A stretch of 64,000 nucleotides of DNA from an uncultured Acidobacteriota bacterium. GTDB taxonomy: Bacteria > Acidobacteriota > UBA6911 > RPQK01 > JAJDTT01. Each line of letters begins with the position of its first letter. Positions within the stretch are counted from its first letter, which is position 1. Shown piece by piece: positions 18,239 to 27,156 of the stretch. The DNA is taken from assembly GCA_951812665.1 (NCBI GenBank), contig CATOST010000026.1:127501-191500 (forward strand). Reading direction: 5' to 3'. The notes below the pieces were generated by a model. The model saw nothing but the letters and a program-made list of their open reading frames with translations, searched no databases and was not told where the DNA came from. The translations under genes were made by a program, and so were the position numbers.

Positions 18239-19807
18239 TTGCGAATGAACTGTGTGCCTTGTAACCGGCCAGGGACGGTCGGCGCGATCCTTCTCGTCTG
18301 TTTCCTGAACCTGTCCGCGTCGCAGCACGAACACCAGTGGACCATTCAGGGCTCCTACTCCATTCTCCCCACCGAGCCGCTGGAGATCGGCCATGAACGC
18401 CAGCTCCTGATGGACAATCATGTTGTCGAGGATGTGCGGGCCCTTCGCCGGAAGGTTCAGCAGCCGGAAAAACACCCCTCGAACCCGCTCTTCTCGACCG
18501 GAACCAAGGACCTCAATCCGGACACGACGGTCACCTACGTGAGCGTTCTCCGAGACCCGGACGGCGGTCTCTACCGCTTGTGGGATTCCAGCAGCGTGTT
18601 GGTCGAGATCCCCACTCCGCCCGGCTTCTATTGGTTGAGCCGTGCGCGTTATTACGAGTCCAGGGACGGCCTTCGTTGGACCGCCCCCAAGCTCGGACTG
18701 GTGGAGGTCGACGGCAGCAAGGCCAACAACGTCTTCAAAGGGGCCGACAAGATCAGCTTCGACAGCGTCGGCGTGATCCGAACCCCTCCCAAATGGCGGG
18801 ATCAGGGCCAGTTCCTGATGATCTACAACCAGGGTCCCGCCGGGCGCGATCCCCATCCCGAACTGATCGCCGGCGGTCAGGAGCTCCGGGTGGCCTTCAG
18901 TGACGATGGCTTCCACTGGACCGACCAGAAGGAGAACCCCATCTTCCGGGGCCAGAGCGACACCGCCAACAACCTGACCTACAACGCCGAGCGCGGCGTC
19001 GTCATGTACTACCGGAGACCACCCATCAACGCCGGCGAGATCCGGCGCATCGCCTATTCCGAAAGCACAGATCTACTCACCTGGAGCCAGCCCGAGCACG
19101 TGGTGGTCCCCGATGAGCTGGACCCCTACTCCCTCTATTGCATGCCCGTGGTTCGGTACCAGGGGATTTACCTCGGGTTTCTCCACATGTTCTACCTGCG
19201 GCCCCCCTTTCAGCGGGAGGGAGAGGTCGAGAAGAAGCTGAAGATCGACGTTCAGCTCGCCTGGAGCCGGGACGGCCGGACTTGGGAACGCCATCCGGAA
19301 CGTCCCATCTTCCTGGAGACGGGGCCTGCCGGCTCTTACGATGAGGGTAGAGTCTACGTCGCCAAGGGCCTCGTCGAACACGAGGACCGGGTCGACCTCT
19401 ACTACACTGGACATGAGAGCCTGCACATTTCCCGCGACGTCCGGGCCGGCGACGGCCACATTTGCCTGGCGTCCCTGCGCCGGGACGGATTCGTTTCGCT
19501 GGAGGCTGCCGACCAGGGCAGCATGCTGACGCGGCCGATTCGGCACCCGGGGGGCCGGCTGCGCATCAACGCCCGGACGGAGCCGGGGGGCTCCGTCCGA
19601 GTGGCGGTTCGCCGCGGCGACGGAGAGCATGACGGGCTGCGGCTCAAGGAATGGTCGGGCGACCGGTGCCGGCCCTTCAGCGGAGACTCCACGAACCACA
19701 CAGTCGCCTGGGAGGGTTCCGCCGATCCCACCTCCCTCAAGGACCAGGCGATCCGGCTGGAATTCCACTTGGAGAAAGCGGAACTTTTTTCCTTTTGGTT
19801 CGAGTAG
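18239..19807 (+). CDS. Secreted five-bladed beta-propeller glycosidase-like protein
   Basis: Signal peptide (TVGAILLVCFLNLSAS) followed by the family hallmark ERQLLMDNHVVED and blade repeats ARYYESRDGLRWTAPKLG, AFSDDGFHWTDQ and AWSRDGRTWERHPERP. The C-terminal sandwich ends LEFHLEKAELFSFWFE, matching the paralog at 10762. A TTG at 18239 or an ATG at 18245 can start it; GAAGGGAG at 18224-18231 supports the pair. Last gene of the 15905-19807 same-strand group; convergent with the next gene. Confidence 0.75.
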   Translation: MRMNCVPCNRPGTVGAILLVCFLNLSASQHEHQWTIQGSYSILPTEPLEIGHERQLLMDNHVVEDVRALRRKVQQPEKHPSNPLFSTGTKDLNPDTTVTYVSVLRDPDGGLYRLWDSSSVLVEIPTPPGFYWLSRARYYESRDGLRWTAPKLGLVEVDGSKANNVFKGADKISFDSVGVIRTPPKWRDQGQFLMIYNQGPAGRDPHPELIAGGQELRVAFSDDGFHWTDQKENPIFRGQSDTANNLTYNAERGVVMYYRRPPINAGEIRRIAYSESTDLLTWSQPEHVVVPDELDPYSLYCMPVVRYQGIYLGFLHMFYLRPPFQREGEVEKKLKIDVQLAWSRDGRTWERHPERPIFLETGPAGSYDEGRVYVAKGLVEHEDRVDLYYTGHESLHISRDVRAGDGHICLASLRRDGFVSLEAADQGSMLTRPIRHPGGRLRINARTEPGGSVRVAVRRGDGEHDGLRLKEWSGDRCRPFSGDSTNHTVAWEGSADPTSLKDQAIRLEFHLEKAELFSFWFE

Positions 19808-19825
19808 CCGATCTCGAAGATCCCG

Positions 19826-21544
19826 TCAGGCGCGGTCTTCGGACCGGAATCGCACCCAGAACTGGGCATTGACCAGTTGGAGCGGCCCCCCGGTCTTGAA
19901 TGGATCGCTGCTGGTCGCAACCAGCAGCTCCAACTCATTGTCCCCCAGATTCAGTGGAAGGGCATCCAGGAGATAGGTCACCTGGTGAGCCTGGAAGTGA
20001 TAGTGGCTGTGGGGAGACACATTTCCGTCCGCTTCGTGGCGATGCTCGTGGGTATGGGCGTAGCCGATCCGGACCGCGTCTCCTGTTCCCGCGGATTCCC
20101 CGTTGACGGTCAGCTCCAACCCGCCTTCCTGCAGGTGTCCGTGCACCGTCAGTTCCAGTCGGAGTTCCTGGAGAGTGTCGTCTTTCGCGGCGGCCCGAAC
20201 GTCGTCTCCCAGCGGCAGCGGAAAACCTGCTCTGCGGCCGGGTGTCAGGTGCAGCGGGAGAGGGGGCTCGACCGTAACGTGCCTGTAGTGGATGAACACC
20301 GAGCTGTCTACACAGTAGAGCTTGTCCTTGCCTTCCAGCGTCCCGGCCTCGCCCACATCATTCAGACAGGCATAGACACGATTACGGGTCGCGGCGAGCT
20401 CCTCCGGGGTGTCCACGGAATAGGGATCGAACGGCGTGGCCAGATTCCAGAAATGGATGCCGTCGGCGCCGGCCCGGTGCCAGCGGGCCGCTAGCGCCCG
20501 GTTCCCTTCCCGGCACCAGGCCGGGTCGCAGCTCCATGGTTTCTGGTTGATGCAGGGGTAGACCCGGACGTCATGTTTACGGGCCGTTTGGACGAAGTGT
20601 TCGACATCCAAAGTGCTCGAGGCGTATCCGCCACCGGCGATGATCAGGTCCACCAAGTCGTTAGCCATCCAAGCTTCCACGTCCATGCCCAGGTGGACCG
20701 CCTGCTCGAGGGTGTCGGGGACGCGAGCCGACAGCAGCAGGGGTTTCCCGCGCCGAGCGGCGGCGGCATCGGCCATCTTGCGGATCCGGGCCATGAAACC
20801 GGTCATGATCGCCGTCTCTTCCGGAGTCGCCGGTTCGCCGCGCATGCAGCGGCTGAAGAACATGGGATGCCGGAAGTAGTCCATCTCGAAGCCGTCCACG
20901 CCGAACCCCTCGCAGACCTCCCGGACGATGGTGAACTGGCGGTCGCGCGCGGCTTCATGGGAGAAGTCGTACGCCGTCACGTACAACTGCAGGTGGGAGA
21001 GAGTCCCCTTCGTGTCCACCAGCAACTCGGGGTGCTGGCTCTTGAAGGGGTGCATGAGGTTTCTCATGATGCTGTCGTGGCAGTCGTTCATGCTCATGTG
21101 GGCGAAGGCTTCCATCCCATTCTCGTGGGCGAAGTCGATGACCAACTGCAGCGGGTCGTGTCCCGCATCCACCAGCGCCTTGTGGTTTCGGGCCCAGGCC
21201 TGGTCGGTGACCGAAGTCCCCCCGGCCGCGGCGTAGAGCCTTTTCCGAGCCTTGCTGATGTAGGCCGGGCTGTGGGCGTAGACGGCGTAGGTGATGGCGT
21301 CGACCTGGGTTCCGACCAGAGGCTTGAGCCGGGGTGCCAGAAATCCCTCGGGCGTGTCGCTTCCCTCGTGGGAGAGACCATAGTTGTCATCCACGAAGAT
21401 GATTCGACGCCGCCGGCGAACAGCTTCCAGCCGATCCAGCTTCGCTTGGGACCGAACGGGGGTCTCGCCGGCTCCGCAACCGGCGGCCCACCCGGCCGCT
21501 CCGCCGATCATGGCGGCAAGGGCTTCCCTTCGCGTGAGACTCAT
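19826..21544 (-). CDS. Tat-lipoprotein TIM-barrel glycoside-hydrolase-like protein
   Basis: The leader combines a twin arginine (LTRREALAAMIGG) with a lipobox-like Cys23 (WAAGC), so a Tat-exported lipoprotein is plausible. The barrel has DAITYAVYAHSP, GMEAFAHMSMNDCHD, FGVDGFEMDYFRHPMFF and GADGIHFWNLATPFDP. A C-terminal beta module (about residues 420-572) contains LELTVNGES and GDNELELLVATS. The gene at 3862-5550 has the same two-module layout. Acidic residues at the ends of barrel strands (DGFEMDYF) could be catalytic, but this is inference. Confidence 0.7.
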   Translation of the reverse strand: MSLTRREALAAMIGGAAGWAAGCGAGETPVRSQAKLDRLEAVRRRRRIIFVDDNYGLSHEGSDTPEGFLAPRLKPLVGTQVDAITYAVYAHSPAYISKARKRLYAAAGGTSVTDQAWARNHKALVDAGHDPLQLVIDFAHENGMEAFAHMSMNDCHDSIMRNLMHPFKSQHPELLVDTKGTLSHLQLYVTAYDFSHEAARDRQFTIVREVCEGFGVDGFEMDYFRHPMFFSRCMRGEPATPEETAIMTGFMARIRKMADAAAARRGKPLLLSARVPDTLEQAVHLGMDVEAWMANDLVDLIIAGGGYASSTLDVEHFVQTARKHDVRVYPCINQKPWSCDPAWCREGNRALAARWHRAGADGIHFWNLATPFDPYSVDTPEELAATRNRVYACLNDVGEAGTLEGKDKLYCVDSSVFIHYRHVTVEPPLPLHLTPGRRAGFPLPLGDDVRAAAKDDTLQELRLELTVHGHLQEGGLELTVNGESAGTGDAVRIGYAHTHEHRHEADGNVSPHSHYHFQAHQVTYLLDALPLNLGDNELELLVATSSDPFKTGGPLQLVNAQFWVRFRSEDRA

Positions 21545-21622
21545 CTCATCCTCCTTGAGCCTGAAGATGGCTGGAGCACATCTGCCAAGACTCGATTCAG
21601 TTCATACACAGTATTTTCCCTA

Positions 21623-23263
21623 CTACTCGGGATTGGAGAGTCGATACCACAACTCCTCCATCGCTTGATGGAATACGGTCGCGTCCAGTTCTCCAATCGA
21701 ACCTACTTTTTCCGTCATATTGAAGAGCGAAGCAAAAGTCTCTTCCCGGAGCCGGTCCCGGCGAGTCTGAAGGACGTGCAACACCTCTTCCTTCCTGGTC
21801 GAGTCCAAATCCAGGTCTTCGACTCGCTTCAACTCCTCTTTCAGATGGGTCAGCTTTCGCTGTCGACAATAGGCATTGTTCATGAAGTTGAACAAGATGT
21901 CTCGTCCGGGCTGGGATTGGTTGATGACTCCCAGTTGATAGTACGCATCGCACAACTCGGTGCCGCCTTCCACGACTTTGAGAAATTCGGAACGAGCCGA
22001 GGCGAGATCCCCTTTCTCCAGGTGGAGCAGACCAGACAGATACAGGACCGGTTCGGAGCGCGGCAAGTCGGACAAAGCACGGTCGACCCATTCCCGTGCC
22101 CATTCCCAAGACCCGGTCGCGTAATGATTCATGGCCTTCCAGTAGCAGGTCCGGGCCCGAAAACTTTTTCGTGATTCCTGGGGAATGGCGTTCCACACCT
22201 CCAGCTCCAGCAGGCGGTCCAGGGAGTGCTGGGATGGTTCGTACCGTCCCATAAGATGAAGGGCTACTCCCTGGCCGAACAAGGCGGAAATGTTCTGGGG
22301 ATCCCAGTTCAGCGTGTCCTCGAAATAGTGGAGAGCCCGTTCGTATAGATACAGAGATTTCAGGTGAAACTCCCCCAGTGCAACCATGGCCAGCGTGTAC
22401 TCTGGGACGAGGCGAATAGCTTCCGTCATCGAGTCGATGGCTTCGGCATATCTGGTCGCCTCCAGCAGCCGGCTTCCCCGATAGAACAACAGCTCGGCGA
22501 AACCGGGATGTCGTTCGACATGATTCGTGGTCTTCTCAATCCGCCCCTTCTTCCAGGCCAGGTATAGCGTCAGTGGAGAGGTCCTGTCCGGATCCAAGAC
22601 CTCGAGAGGATTCTTACCGGGCTGTTCGGACTCTTGGTTCTCGTCCATGAGGAGTAATCGGAGGTAGGCTGCGAGCAAAGGGTTCTCTATTGGTAGATCC
22701 CCATTCCAATTTGGACTTGGGATCTGGGCTTTGTCGGTGGGCGTCGAACGGCGTTGCCGCAACCACTCTTGCGCCGATCGGCAAAGAACTTCATGAAAGG
22801 AGGTGGTTCCTCGCGAGCAGAGCGAAGAGAGCATGTCGACCTGGAAGGGTCCGTAAATCGCCTCCTGGGCTTGACGCGTCAGGATGAGGAATTGGGTCGT
22901 GAGCAGCTTGTGCAGGATCATCGGGTCGGCCGTGTTTTCGTAGGCCTCCTCGTAGTCCGCTTCGACCTCTCGCCAGCCGCGAAGATGCTGCCCGGTGTGT
23001 GGATCCAAGTCGGTAGCTACCTGCTTTGCCCCGTCCTCCGAGGGACCGGGCGGATCCGATCGGGTCAGAATCGGCCGCTTGGAACTGCAGGCGGTAAGCA
23101 GGATCGGCAAGAGAACGGCGCCAAAGAGTACAGTTCGGAAGCGGAGCCACCGTGATCGGCCAAGACGAACCGGCCGCCCCTCCCGAATCTCCGCCGAATT
23201 TTTCAAAAGAGCCACAGAAACAACGAACCGGCCGGAATTATCGCCGAAGCCCGGATTTCTCAC
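21623..23263 (-). CDS. TPR-repeat lipoprotein
   Basis: The lipobox LLTAC has its Cys at residue 59, late for a lipoprotein, so the GTG start at 23263 is doubtful and one of the later GTG/TTG codons may be real. The body is helical with several TPR-like units (about residues 255-450), e.g. GSRLLEATRYAEAIDSMTEAIRLVPEY and LYERALHYFEDTLNWDPQNI. It is probably a scaffold at the outer or inner membrane. Function unknown. It is followed on the same strand, upstream, by the redoxin-derived gene at 23304-24299, 40 bp away. Confidence 0.7.
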   Translation of the reverse strand: MRNPGFGDNSGRFVVSVALLKNSAEIREGRPVRLGRSRWLRFRTVLFGAVLLPILLTACSSKRPILTRSDPPGPSEDGAKQVATDLDPHTGQHLRGWREVEADYEEAYENTADPMILHKLLTTQFLILTRQAQEAIYGPFQVDMLSSLCSRGTTSFHEVLCRSAQEWLRQRRSTPTDKAQIPSPNWNGDLPIENPLLAAYLRLLLMDENQESEQPGKNPLEVLDPDRTSPLTLYLAWKKGRIEKTTNHVERHPGFAELLFYRGSRLLEATRYAEAIDSMTEAIRLVPEYTLAMVALGEFHLKSLYLYERALHYFEDTLNWDPQNISALFGQGVALHLMGRYEPSQHSLDRLLELEVWNAIPQESRKSFRARTCYWKAMNHYATGSWEWAREWVDRALSDLPRSEPVLYLSGLLHLEKGDLASARSEFLKVVEGGTELCDAYYQLGVINQSQPGRDILFNFMNNAYCRQRKLTHLKEELKRVEDLDLDSTRKEEVLHVLQTRRDRLREETFASLFNMTEKVGSIGELDATVFHQAMEELWYRLSNPE

Positions 23264-23303
23264 TGGGTCGCTGAATATATGACGGATTTGAAGCGGCTTT
23301 CGG

Positions 23304-24299
23304 TCACTTACGGGTGTCTTGTCGAACCAGAACCGACTCTATTCTCGAAGCCAGTTCCTCCAGCTTCCACCCCCCGTTGCCCGCATATTGAATGTCGTCC
23401 AGAGGGTCCACCAAGTAGGTCTCTCCCTTCAGATCGTCCGAAGTGACCGTTCCACCAGCCGTGGTCTGGGCCTTGAATGAAGGCACTTGAGCGCCGACCT
23501 TCGGGATTCGAACCAGTGTCTTCACGAGCTTGACGAAGGAGGCGTCTGGTGAGAGTTCGCTGATCCAGAAAGTTTCTCCACAGAATTCAATGACGTGGTC
23601 AGATCCCAACCTTTCGTCTTGTCTCCAGATTCTCCCATCCCCGTTCCGGTCGGATTGGATCGTTGTGCCGCGGGCCGAATCAGTCAAATCGAAGTCGCCG
23701 TCTCCATCGAAGTCCGCAACTGCAAAGAGTCCCTCGCAGCTCTTGAATCGGAATCGACCCTCCGCGCGATAACGTGGTTTCCACCAGAACAAATGCGCGG
23801 CCTGCCCGTTCCGATCAGTCCAGACCTGATAGGACAGGATGTATTGCAGTTCCCGCGATCCGCGCGGCCAACGGCGCAAGACTTGTACCCGAGCCGGTGT
23901 TTCCGGATCGAGGGTCTGCTCCGTTTCTTCCAGCAGGTTTCCATCTCCGTCCGAGTCGACCCGAACCAGGTACTGGGATTCTTGTTCGGGAGACTTGCGG
24001 AGCGTCACTATCGTATTGCCAGGCGCGAGGCCGACCATGTCGGCGAAGACATATTGGGGCTCCAGCTTTTTGCCGTTCTCCAGATCCAAGTATCCCACCG
24101 AGGGTGGTTGTCCATAGTCCGAGTTTATTTCCAAAGAGATGGTGACTTCGGTCCGCCCAACGAAGGCGGCCATCAGCAGTTCCTTGCCCTGCACGGCTTC
24201 TGCGGCCGGCGGCGCTTCCGCCAGTACGGAACCTCCCACGAAAGCGCTCAGGAGGAGCAGGAAGACGCCGGCGATTGATTTGCATGCCCCGGATTGCAT
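23304..24299 (-). CDS. Secreted protein with EF-hand-like loops and a degenerate redoxin tail
   Basis: Signal peptide (SIAGVFLLLLSAFVGGSVLAEA). The middle contains Asp-rich calcium-loop-like stretches (DSDGDGNLLEE, ADFDGDGDFDLTD, QSDRNGDGRIWRQDE). From about residue 267 it resembles the beginning of AhpC/TSA or redoxin domains (KVGAQVPSFKAQTTAGGTVTSDDLKGETYLV), but where the active-site WCxxC would follow the sequence reads DPLDDIQYAGNGGW and soon ends. It is probably not a working thioredoxin-fold enzyme. It is 21 bp from the sialidase gene and 40 bp from the TPR lipoprotein gene, so the three minus-strand genes may be one operon. Confidence 0.65.
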   Translation of the reverse strand: MQSGACKSIAGVFLLLLSAFVGGSVLAEAPPAAEAVQGKELLMAAFVGRTEVTISLEINSDYGQPPSVGYLDLENGKKLEPQYVFADMVGLAPGNTIVTLRKSPEQESQYLVRVDSDGDGNLLEETEQTLDPETPARVQVLRRWPRGSRELQYILSYQVWTDRNGQAAHLFWWKPRYRAEGRFRFKSCEGLFAVADFDGDGDFDLTDSARGTTIQSDRNGDGRIWRQDERLGSDHVIEFCGETFWISELSPDASFVKLVKTLVRIPKVGAQVPSFKAQTTAGGTVTSDDLKGETYLVDPLDDIQYAGNGGWKLEELASRIESVLVRQDTRK

Positions 24300-24320
24300 G
24301 GTTTCGGCCTCTCCAGGTGC

Positions 24321-25586
24321 CTACCGGGAACCCTTTTCCAACTCGCCGATGTCAAAACGATGGAAGCTGATCTCACCGTATCTCACGCCCTCCTTCCGGG
24401 AGGTTTCCGCCAAGAGGCCGATGGTCCCGTCCGACAACCGTTGCAGAACCGAATAGGCGGCGAACCCATCGTTGAACTTGACCGGGTTGACGAATGTCTT
24501 CCCCTCGTCGTAGCTGGTCCAGACGGTGATCCTCGTCCGGTTGAGACCGTCTCGGCCTTGGGGAGCGGAGAACAGGATCCGGTCCTTGTCGTGGCCGGCC
24601 CGGGTCGCCGAATAGCGGACCATGGAACCGTCCACCCGGGTGACGGCTATGGTGTCCGACAGGTCGGGGCCCCAAGTGAGGCCGCCGTCGACGCTGATGT
24701 GGCGCCTCCGAAAATCGCCGTGGGTCTGACGCGCGTCCAGCAGCAACCGGCCGTCGGTCAGCTCCACGATCTCGTCCTCATTGGCTGCGGGTCCAGCGGT
24801 GGCGCCTCCGACCCTCCAGGTTTTTCCGTGGTCGTCCGAATAGTAGACGAACGGCTCCGCCGTGGCCGGTCCGTCCGGAGTCCGGGAACGGTACCGTTTT
24901 GCCGGAATCACGAGACGGCCGTTGGGGGCCACCTGCGGATCCTGCCATTGGAGCTGGATTCCATGGCCGGGACCCGGTTCGGCCTGCCTCCAATAAAAAC
25001 CGTCGTTGGTTTCGGACGGCTCATCCGGATAGTCGATCTGACGGCGCCGGGACCAGCTCCGGCCATGGTCGCTGCTGGAGCGGACCCAGGTCACATGGTT
25101 GACGGCGTCGGCGTCCGGGCTCTGACCGGGCTTCATCACCAGCGGGCCCCGGTCGGGCCACTGTCCGTAGAACAGGTGCACGGTCTGGGTCACGACGTCG
25201 AGAACGGGAGTCGGGTCGGCGAAATCGACCAGACTGCCGTCCGGCCGGAAACCGGAATCGATGACCTGCATCGGTTCCCAGGTCCTGCCTTGATCGGTGC
25301 TCCGGCGCAGGACCATATCGATGGGGGCGTTCTCGTCGATTGTGGGATCGCTTCCCCCGCCCCGGCGGCCTTCCGCGAAGGCCAGTATCGACCCGTCGCC
25401 GGTGACGACCATCCCCGGGATCCGGAAGGTATGGTATCGGTCCTGCTGGGTGACGAAATCTCCCTTGGGAGCCCGGTAGGGGAACGTCACTCCCAGGACC
25501 TCAGCCCGGCTCTGGGAAATGCCGGTCCAGATGAACAGGCTGAACAGTATTGAAAGCCAGTGATGGACTTTGTAGGTAAGGAACAT
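24321..25586 (-). CDS. Secreted exo-alpha-sialidase (GH33-type)
   Basis: Signal peptide (HHWLSILFSLFIWTGISQSRA). The best sialidase of the window: an FRIP motif (YHTFRIPGMV) for the arginine triad, then ILAFAEGRRGGGSD, and five Asp-boxes including RSTDQGRTWEPM, SSSDHGRSWSRR, YSDDHGKTWRVG and SVDGGLTWGP. The later arginine VRYSATRAG and YSVLQRLSDGTIG are typical of family 33. It cleaves terminal sialic acids from glycans outside the cytoplasm. It is divergent from the PhoX gene, with 160 bp between them, and may be the first gene of the minus-strand unit 21623-25586. No nan catabolic genes are in the window. Confidence 0.82.
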   Translation of the reverse strand: MFLTYKVHHWLSILFSLFIWTGISQSRAEVLGVTFPYRAPKGDFVTQQDRYHTFRIPGMVVTGDGSILAFAEGRRGGGSDPTIDENAPIDMVLRRSTDQGRTWEPMQVIDSGFRPDGSLVDFADPTPVLDVVTQTVHLFYGQWPDRGPLVMKPGQSPDADAVNHVTWVRSSSDHGRSWSRRRQIDYPDEPSETNDGFYWRQAEPGPGHGIQLQWQDPQVAPNGRLVIPAKRYRSRTPDGPATAEPFVYYSDDHGKTWRVGGATAGPAANEDEIVELTDGRLLLDARQTHGDFRRRHISVDGGLTWGPDLSDTIAVTRVDGSMVRYSATRAGHDKDRILFSAPQGRDGLNRTRITVWTSYDEGKTFVNPVKFNDGFAAYSVLQRLSDGTIGLLAETSRKEGVRYGEISFHRFDIGELEKGSR

Positions 25587-25746
25587 TTGACCTCGGGGAA
25601 GATGCTCGCAAACGTGTTTGTTGGAAGGGATTATAGACGAGACCGCCGGGCGCGGCCGGAGTCGGGCGCTTGTAGAACCATTGAGTCGCTGTCAGACTTG
25701 GAGTGCAAAGGGCGTGTCCGCGCCGCGTTCATTGGGAGAAGACAAC

Positions 25747-27144
25747 ATGCTCGACCGCCGCCATTTCCTGATCGCGGGAGGCTTGGTTCCCGCCGGCTTC
25801 CTGGGCCTGCGTCACTTGATGAGTGACCGTCCCCTCTACAAAGATGCCGACCTGGTGGATCCCGGGTACGGGCCGTTGCAACGTGACCCCAGGGGCATCC
25901 TGGATCTCCCCGAGGGGTTCCGTTACCGGATCGTGTCCTGGGCCGGGCAGACCATGTCGGACGGCCTGTTCCTGCCCGGGGCGCCCGACGGCATGGCCGC
26001 CTTTCCGGGACCGGATGGTCTCGCCGTCGTGATCCGCAATCATGAGTTGACGGTTCAATCGGACCGCGGCCCGTTCGGCAGGGACAACCGCCGGCTGGAG
26101 CTTCTGGACCGCGGCAAGATCTATGACTATGGTGAAGGCAAGACCCCGTCCTGCGGCGGCACCACTACGTTCCTCTTCGACCCGGCCCGCCAGGAGATCG
26201 TCTCCCAGTTCATGAGCCTGGCGGGAACCATACGCAACTGTGCCGGCGGAGCGACGCCCTGGAATAGCTGGATCAGTTGCGAGGAGACCGTGCGGACGGC
26301 CGGGCACGACCAGGAGGCCGGGATCCGGACCGACCAGGACCATGGCTACAACTTCGAGGTTCCCGCCACGACGCGCATGGAGATTGCGGACCCCGTCCCT
26401 CTTCGCGCCATGGGCCGGTTCAATCACGAAGCCGTCGCCGTGGCCGAGGAGACCGGAATCGTCTACGAGACGGAAGACCGGGGCGACGGACTCCTCTACC
26501 GGTTCCTGCCCGAGTCCCCCGGGAAGTTGCAGGCGGGAGGGCGGCTTCAGGCCCTCAAGATCCGGGACCAGAGCGGCATGGACACCCGCAACTGGAACCT
26601 CTGGAGAACCATCCCCGTCGGAGAACCCGTGGCCGTCGAGTGGATCGATCTCGAGGACCCGGAACCCCGTGAGGACAACCTGCGATACCGTGGACATGAT
26701 GCGGGAGCCGCCCGCTTCGCCCGGGGAGAAGGCATGTGGTATGGCAATGAAACGGTCTATTTCGCCTGCACCAACGGGGGATACCGCAGAAACGGCCAGA
26801 TCTGGAAGTACCGGCCAAGTCCGGCGGAAGGGGCCCCCGAAGAGCTTCAAGCGCCCGGGACCGTCGAGCTCTTCATCGAACCGGACGACGTGGATCTCCT
26901 CAAGAGTGCCGACAACCTGACGCTGAGCCCATGGGGCGACCTGGTCCTTTGCGAAGATCGATCCACCGAGGTCGTTCGTCTCATCGGAGTCACTCCGGAG
27001 GGCCGATGCTACGTCCTGGCCAACAATCGGCTCCGGACCGAATTCGCCGGCGCGGTCTTCACCCCTGACGGATCCACGCTCCTGGTCAACATCCAGCAAA
27101 AGGGCCTGACGGTGGCCATCACCGGCCCCTGGTCGAGAGCCTGA
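25747..27144 (+). CDS. PhoX/DUF839-family protein, Tat-exported
   Basis: Tat-type start (MLDRRHFLIAGGLVPAGF) with GGGAG about 9 nt upstream of the ATG at 25747. The protein matches the DUF839/PhoX family: GFRYRIVSWAGQTMSDG, RNHEL, CAGGATPWNSWISCEET, NHEAVAV, TEDRGDGLLYRFLPE, EGMWYGNETVYFACTNGG and SADNLTLSPWGDLVLCED. Characterised PhoX proteins are Ca/Fe-dependent alkaline phosphatases; the metal-ligand motifs CEET and TED are kept here. It stands 12 bp ahead of two glycosyltransferases, an unusual neighbourhood for a phosphatase. Confidence 0.85.
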   Translation: MLDRRHFLIAGGLVPAGFLGLRHLMSDRPLYKDADLVDPGYGPLQRDPRGILDLPEGFRYRIVSWAGQTMSDGLFLPGAPDGMAAFPGPDGLAVVIRNHELTVQSDRGPFGRDNRRLELLDRGKIYDYGEGKTPSCGGTTTFLFDPARQEIVSQFMSLAGTIRNCAGGATPWNSWISCEETVRTAGHDQEAGIRTDQDHGYNFEVPATTRMEIADPVPLRAMGRFNHEAVAVAEETGIVYETEDRGDGLLYRFLPESPGKLQAGGRLQALKIRDQSGMDTRNWNLWRTIPVGEPVAVEWIDLEDPEPREDNLRYRGHDAGAARFARGEGMWYGNETVYFACTNGGYRRNGQIWKYRPSPAEGAPEELQAPGTVELFIEPDDVDLLKSADNLTLSPWGDLVLCEDRSTEVVRLIGVTPEGRCYVLANNRLRTEFAGAVFTPDGSTLLVNIQQKGLTVAITGPWSRA

Positions 27145-27156
27145 CGCCGCTCCCCG

